From positions 1 to 44,273 of IMG/VR virus record IMGVR_UViG_3300024265_000102: 44,273 nucleotides of DNA; one strand, 5' to 3'. Source of the stretch: a virus. The position numbers and the translations under genes are program-made. A model generated the notes under the pieces. The model saw nothing but the letters and a program-made list of their open reading frames with translations. It made no database searches and was not told the origin of the DNA. Shown one piece after another: positions 41,299 through 44,273 of this stretch; the stretch's first letter is position 1; each line of letters starts with the position of its first letter.

Positions 41299-41327
41299 AT
41301 TATTGCACGAGACAATCAGGAAGTAAA
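41299..41327 (-). promoter_or_regulatory. Candidate promoter, twin of the one at 8427-8455
   Basis: On the minus strand TTTACT (41327-41322), a 17-base spacer and AATAAT (41304-41299) lie about 48 bases upstream of ATG 41251. TGAT and TCGTG in the spacer match the plus-strand copy at 8427-8455. It would drive the modification and polymerase operon down to 33737. Confidence 0.55.
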
Positions 41328-41357
41328 CCAATTTGTGAAACTAATTTAAAATAAATG

Positions 41358-41380
41358 AAAAAGGGGCCGAAACCCCCTTT
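41358..41380 (-). terminator. Rho-independent terminator after the DUF2815 gene
   Basis: On the minus strand AAAGGGG pairs with CCCCTTT (41380-41374 and 41366-41360), followed by a T-run (TTTTT to 41358). It separates the DUF2800/DUF2815 operon from the downstream operon. Confidence 0.8.
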
Positions 41381-41388
41381 AAACGGGG

Positions 41389-41955
41389 TTACAAATCGTC
41401 GTCATCAAAATCGTCATCATTACCGTCATCTGCAAAATCAGCAAAATCGCTAGTAGCTGCAACACTACCGTCTAAGCGATCGCCTTTCTTGCGGAACATC
41501 ACATTGTTCAACCCTAATGCGACACCCGGCTTACCACCGTCTGTGGCTTTAAAGAAATAAGGATTAACGCTAACGTGAAAATATGCCCCACTGTAACAAT
41601 ATTCTTCAATATCATCTTGGTCAGCAGTTTCATTGTTCTTGTTCACCATTCCAGGTTTTTTATTTTTGGAATTGGCATTCATGAACATCATACCTTCGTA
41701 TTCTTCACCATCGCGTTCATCATCGCCATCTCGCACAGGTAATTTAAACTTGCCTAGCTTCTTGGCTGATTCCTCACCGACGGCTTCCACGAGCACCTTT
41801 TTAACAAGCTTGGTTAGCTTCTTTAACTGAGGGTCATCCTTGGCTAACAGTATTTGAATACCGTAACCGCCGGGACTTCCGTCTTCTTTATTCTTACGTT
41901 GTTGAGCTACGTAAACATATGAACAACGGACATTCTGTAATATAATTTTAGCCAT
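41389..41955 (-). CDS. DUF2815 protein, probable single-stranded DNA-binding protein
   Basis: The protein has 188 residues. MAKIILQNVRCSYVYVAQQR, an OB-like strand pattern, YCYSGAYFHVSVNPYFFKAT, GVALGLNNVMFRKKGDRLDG and an acidic tail (FADDGNDDDFDDDDL) are typical of DUF2815 phage proteins, considered SSB-like. The acidic tail would recruit replication partners. It follows the DUF2800 gene, as in many phage replication modules. ATG with CAGGAAACAG upstream. Confidence 0.85.
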   Translation of the reverse strand: MAKIILQNVRCSYVYVAQQRKNKEDGSPGGYGIQILLAKDDPQLKKLTKLVKKVLVEAVGEESAKKLGKFKLPVRDGDDERDGEEYEGMMFMNANSKNKKPGMVNKNNETADQDDIEEYCYSGAYFHVSVNPYFFKATDGGKPGVALGLNNVMFRKKGDRLDGSVAATSDFADFADDGNDDDFDDDDL

Positions 41956-41982
41956 GTTACTGTTTCCTGTTTTATTAAGTAA

Positions 41983-43218
41983 TTACTCAAGGTCATCAAA
42001 ATCACTGACAATAGAAGGTTGAGCGGCCTTTCTTTTGTCAGATAACGGTGCAATCACTAGCGCCCCTTCAGGCTTAATAGTAACCTCACTCATTATTTCT
42101 TTGGCAATCTCCTTGCCGTGTTCTTTCTTCAACACACGTTCAATATCTGTCATTGTACGTGGCTTACTAATGAATATTTGGTCATGGTTTAGATGGTCTA
42201 ACAAGGAACCAAAATCAGGGTCGAGGGCATCTTCTGTAAATTTACGATGAGTTGTCTTGCGTACTAACTTATAGACATCCTCGTAATCTTTGGAGCCTTG
42301 GTCAACCTCTAATTTGATTTGGTTTTCAACCGCTGTTATAAATGACCGTAACATAACTGCGTGATCCATGACCAATCTCTTCTGTTCTGAAGTCATAGCA
42401 ATGGGTTCTGGGAAACTGTCATCGGCAAAATCAGCTAACGCGATATCCTGGGTCTTTTTGTACAGCGCCGGGCATTGGCCAGCGGCATCGCAAAAACGAC
42501 AACCGTCATCGCTAGGGTTAAGTTCTGCATCGGCGTCTTGAGTTCTTTTAGCGGCGGGAACTAAAACATCGTTAGCCCAGTTATGTAAATCTTCACCACT
42601 GATTTTACAACTACGGATTGGGCCATCGCGGTGATGTGCCCTTGGTTGCACAATGGTCATCCAGATTTCCCAATCCTCTGGCTTTGTCTTAGTCTCTTTA
42701 GCAATCTTTATTAGTGCACCTGAGCCGTAACTTAATAACTGAGGATTATCGTCAACATCTACCGCCACACCCTGCCCGTGCTTGTAATCGATAACTTCAA
42801 TAAATTGGTGTTCTTTACAGATTAAAACGGTATCACTTGTACCGCCGTCCATACCCTCTACACCTAACGATTTAAGTGAACAACGGACTTCTATCTGTTT
42901 TTCAACGTGCACATCCGCACTCATTTCTGCGTTGTTGATTTGGTCTTCAACATAATCGACATAAACGTCAACCGCTTCGACCATGTTTTGATTGACTTTG
43001 AATTTAAACCCATCGGCCTCAAGGGTTTTACCGAGGAAAGATTTAGGTTCTAAATTTTTAAGCAAGCATTGTTCACCGACTTCGTGAGCGACTGTCCCTT
43101 CTGCTGCATATTTAGAAGTCTTGTTCTCAATACCCAAGCCGTCTACTAAATTGATAGAACCGGGACAAGTCATCCACCTTTTGGCGGCGCTGGGTGATAA
43201 TTTTGCGTGGGTGCTCAT
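41983..43218 (-). CDS. DUF2800 protein, RecB/Cas4-like PD-(D/E)XK nuclease
   Basis: The protein has 411 residues. KLSPSAAKRWMTCPGSINLV, the catalytic EGMDGGTSDTVLI and EVIDYKHGQGVAVDVDDNPQ, and the Cys cluster CRFCDAAGQCPAL (possible Fe-S site with Cys18) define the family. It is expected to be a recombination exonuclease paired with DUF2815. The start is TGAGC-proximal, with AGGAAAATAAT upstream. Confidence 0.88.
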   Translation of the reverse strand: MSTHAKLSPSAAKRWMTCPGSINLVDGLGIENKTSKYAAEGTVAHEVGEQCLLKNLEPKSFLGKTLEADGFKFKVNQNMVEAVDVYVDYVEDQINNAEMSADVHVEKQIEVRCSLKSLGVEGMDGGTSDTVLICKEHQFIEVIDYKHGQGVAVDVDDNPQLLSYGSGALIKIAKETKTKPEDWEIWMTIVQPRAHHRDGPIRSCKISGEDLHNWANDVLVPAAKRTQDADAELNPSDDGCRFCDAAGQCPALYKKTQDIALADFADDSFPEPIAMTSEQKRLVMDHAVMLRSFITAVENQIKLEVDQGSKDYEDVYKLVRKTTHRKFTEDALDPDFGSLLDHLNHDQIFISKPRTMTDIERVLKKEHGKEIAKEIMSEVTIKPEGALVIAPLSDKRKAAQPSIVSDFDDLE

Positions 43219-43394
43219 ATTATTTTCCTTTCTGATAACTGGTTAATAACTTCTTCATCGAAATTGACGACTTCTTCGTTTACGCACCATGCTAAATAAT
43301 CGGGGTGATCGTGAATTAAGTCTTCTATTTCCTGACCTTTATGTTTACCGAAAGGCATAACGTCAGATAACCTTAACTCATTAAGAGCGCTCAT
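43215..43394 (-). CDS. DUF3820-like small protein
   Basis: The protein has 59 residues from ATG 43394 in an ATGA overlap; an upstream GTG at 43403 is less likely. LSDVMPFGKHKGQEIEDLIH with DYLAWCVNE matches the short DUF3820 / exonuclease-associated motif often fused to or encoded next to phage exonucleases. It overlaps the DUF2800 gene start by 4 bases. Confidence 0.75.
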   Translation of the reverse strand: MSALNELRLSDVMPFGKHKGQEIEDLIHDHPDYLAWCVNEEVVNFDEEVINQLSERKII

Positions 43395-43672
43395 GTGTAC
43401 CACATCTCCTTAAGTTTGCACCAATCAGCCACCACTAATTGGCCATTATTGTCGTCTGATATAATGGCTGATCTTGGGCACCAAAAACCTCGGTCACCAT
43501 CTCCGCCGCTATACGTCATAAAGAATTGTGCTTTAGGGGTTCCCCGGCCTTCTTTGTACAGGTAAGTATAGGTCTTCTCGATTATGGGTCGTGGTAGGTT
43601 ACATAGAGGTTCTTGACGGAATACCGCATCGCTCCACTCTTTATGGTGTTTCTTGAAATCATCTTCTGTCAT
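43391..43672 (-). CDS. Hypothetical protein
   Basis: The protein has 93 residues. It is overlapped by 4 bases on both sides. The N-terminus is helical (TEDDFKKHHKEWSDAVF), followed by aromatic-rich strands (RGFWCPRSAIISDDN, ADWCKLKEMWYT). No family is recognised. Confidence 0.5.
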   Translation of the reverse strand: MTEDDFKKHHKEWSDAVFRQEPLCNLPRPIIEKTYTYLYKEGRGTPKAQFFMTYSGGDGDRGFWCPRSAIISDDNNGQLVVADWCKLKEMWYT

Positions 43673-43941
43673 GAGTTAACCCATTTAGTTACGTAATGTA
43701 CTACCGCAACAAGCAAGACCATCGGTATAATAAAGCGAAGTAATTGTATAAACACCCATAGGGCCATGGGCCAAAATAATACACATAAAGTGTAGTCGGA
43801 CACATCCCGGTGAGGGTGGTTACGTTTGTATCGCTTGGTAAAATACAGCCCTACCCCGACTACGGATAAGTAAAGACATACCGCTACTAAGGGGAATAAG
43901 GGGTGGTTTCCAAATAGGAGTTCGTTCATAAATTCCCTCAT
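43669..43941 (-). CDS. Membrane protein with two or three helices
   Basis: The protein has 90 residues. Hydrophobic segments are LFPLVAVCLYLSVVGVGLYF (about 15-34) and TLCVLFWPMALWVFIQLLRF with IIPMVLLVAVVHYV, separated by a basic loop (KRYKRNHPHRD). It overlaps the downstream gene by 4 bases and lies 4 bases after the junction gene. Function unknown. Confidence 0.55.
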   Translation of the reverse strand: MREFMNELLFGNHPLFPLVAVCLYLSVVGVGLYFTKRYKRNHPHRDVSDYTLCVLFWPMALWVFIQLLRFIIPMVLLVAVVHYVTKWVNS

Positions 43942-43945
43942 AGTA

Positions 43946-44273
43946 TCACCATTTATTCCCGGTATAGTGAATGGGTCTAGGCATACCGCCGCCGCTGCTG
44001 CTGCTGCTGCTCAAGAACGCATCGTGGTTTTTATCTCTGCGGTCTCGTTGTTCTTGGGTCGGCGCGGGTATTAACGAGAAATAATTCTTAATTATTTCAA
44101 ATTGTGGCTCGGGACAGCTGACTTCAACACGATCATCGTAATCATCGTGCCACACCCCATACCCCCTACCTCGGTTGTGGAAATCGTGGTCAGGTAATCC
44201 TAACGCCTTGATCAACCTTACGAAATTGTGGACATGGTCACTATCGTAGTATTCCAGGAGATAAGCATTATAA
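43946..44273 (-). CDS. Membrane-anchored small protein, C-terminal part (gene crosses the junction)
   Basis: The frame enters from base 17 of the left end (equivalent to 44148) and stops at 43946, completing the 146-residue protein that starts at ATG 255. In this half it reads LGLPDHDFHNRGRGYGVW, DRVEVSCPEPQFEIIKNYFS and ends with a Ser6-Gly3 run from a (CTG/CCG) trinucleotide tract. No complete gene is visible without joining the ends. Family unknown. Confidence 0.75.
   Translation of the reverse strand, partial: YNAYLLEYYDSDHVHNFVRLIKALGLPDHDFHNRGRGYGVWHDDYDDRVEVSCPEPQFEIIKNYFSLIPAPTQEQRDRRDKNHDAFLSSSSSSGGGMPRPIHYTGNKW
44148..44273 (+). repeat. Right copy of the 126-bp terminal direct repeat
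   Basis: This segment is identical to bases 17-142. It indicates end redundancy of a circular or permuted genome assembly. Confidence 0.9.

Noticed and set aside
1-44273. tRNA genes and CRISPR arrays
   Set aside because: No cloverleaf with a TPsiC-like segment and no regularly spaced long repeats were found by eye. A tRNAscan-SE run would settle the tRNA question.

Overview
The window is a complete or nearly complete genome of a contractile-tailed bacteriophage. Its last 126 bases (44148-44273) repeat bases 17-142 exactly, and one minus-strand gene reads across that junction (from 255 down to 17, then 44147 down to 43946). The molecule is therefore circular or circularly permuted, with about 44,131 unique bases. 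The first 16 bases do not fit the junction and look like a fold-back artefact. A tail sheath, tail tube, tape measure and T4/Mu-like baseplate set make it a myovirus. A 3-TM holin and an M15 endolysin suggest a Gram-negative host, which is an inference. No integrase or repressor/integration module is visible, so it is probably lytic.

Layout. (1) 1159-8996, plus strand: a small HTH protein, a primase-helicase, an AT-rich iteron-like candidate origin (3974-4123), then many small, mostly overlapping genes (zinc-binding, acidic, membrane), a DEDD exonuclease and an ATP-dependent DNA ligase. A terminator at 9014-9045 closes this block. (2) 9131-31508, plus strand: terminase, portal, head proteins, connectors, sheath, tube, frameshifted tail chaperone, tape measure, baseplate, fibre and lysis genes, in standard order. 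(3) 31501-44273 and on to 963 across the junction, minus strand: SNF2 helicase, VRR-NUC nuclease, family-B DNA polymerase, nucleotide metabolism, a DNA-base modification cassette, paired paralogues of unknown function, DUF2815 (ssDNA-binding-like), DUF2800 (RecB-like nuclease) and small genes.

The most interesting part is 35615-39923. In transcription order it holds two tandem glycosyltransferases of the TET/JBP-associated type, a protein of the alpha-glutamyl/putrescinyl-thymine pyrophosphorylase (5-hmdU kinase helical domain) family, a thymidylate-synthase-fold enzyme whose active-site motif departs from ThyA, an HD nucleotide hydrolase, a T7 gp1.7/DUF3310-like protein and the DNA polymerase. 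The genes overlap or nearly abut. The simplest reading is that the phage makes 5-hydroxymethyl-dUMP, incorporates it, and then modifies and glycosylates it in DNA. No TET/JBP oxygenase is seen.

Other signals are a textbook T TTT TTC programmed -1 frameshift in the tail chaperone gene, a TerL split at a T5 run, two further genes broken at homopolymers (G6 at 4555-4560, GGG at 40844-40846), a matched pair of promoter-like sequences far apart (8427-8455 and 41299-41327), and several RNA hairpins. All family assignments come from reading motifs and protein sequence; no database search was run.
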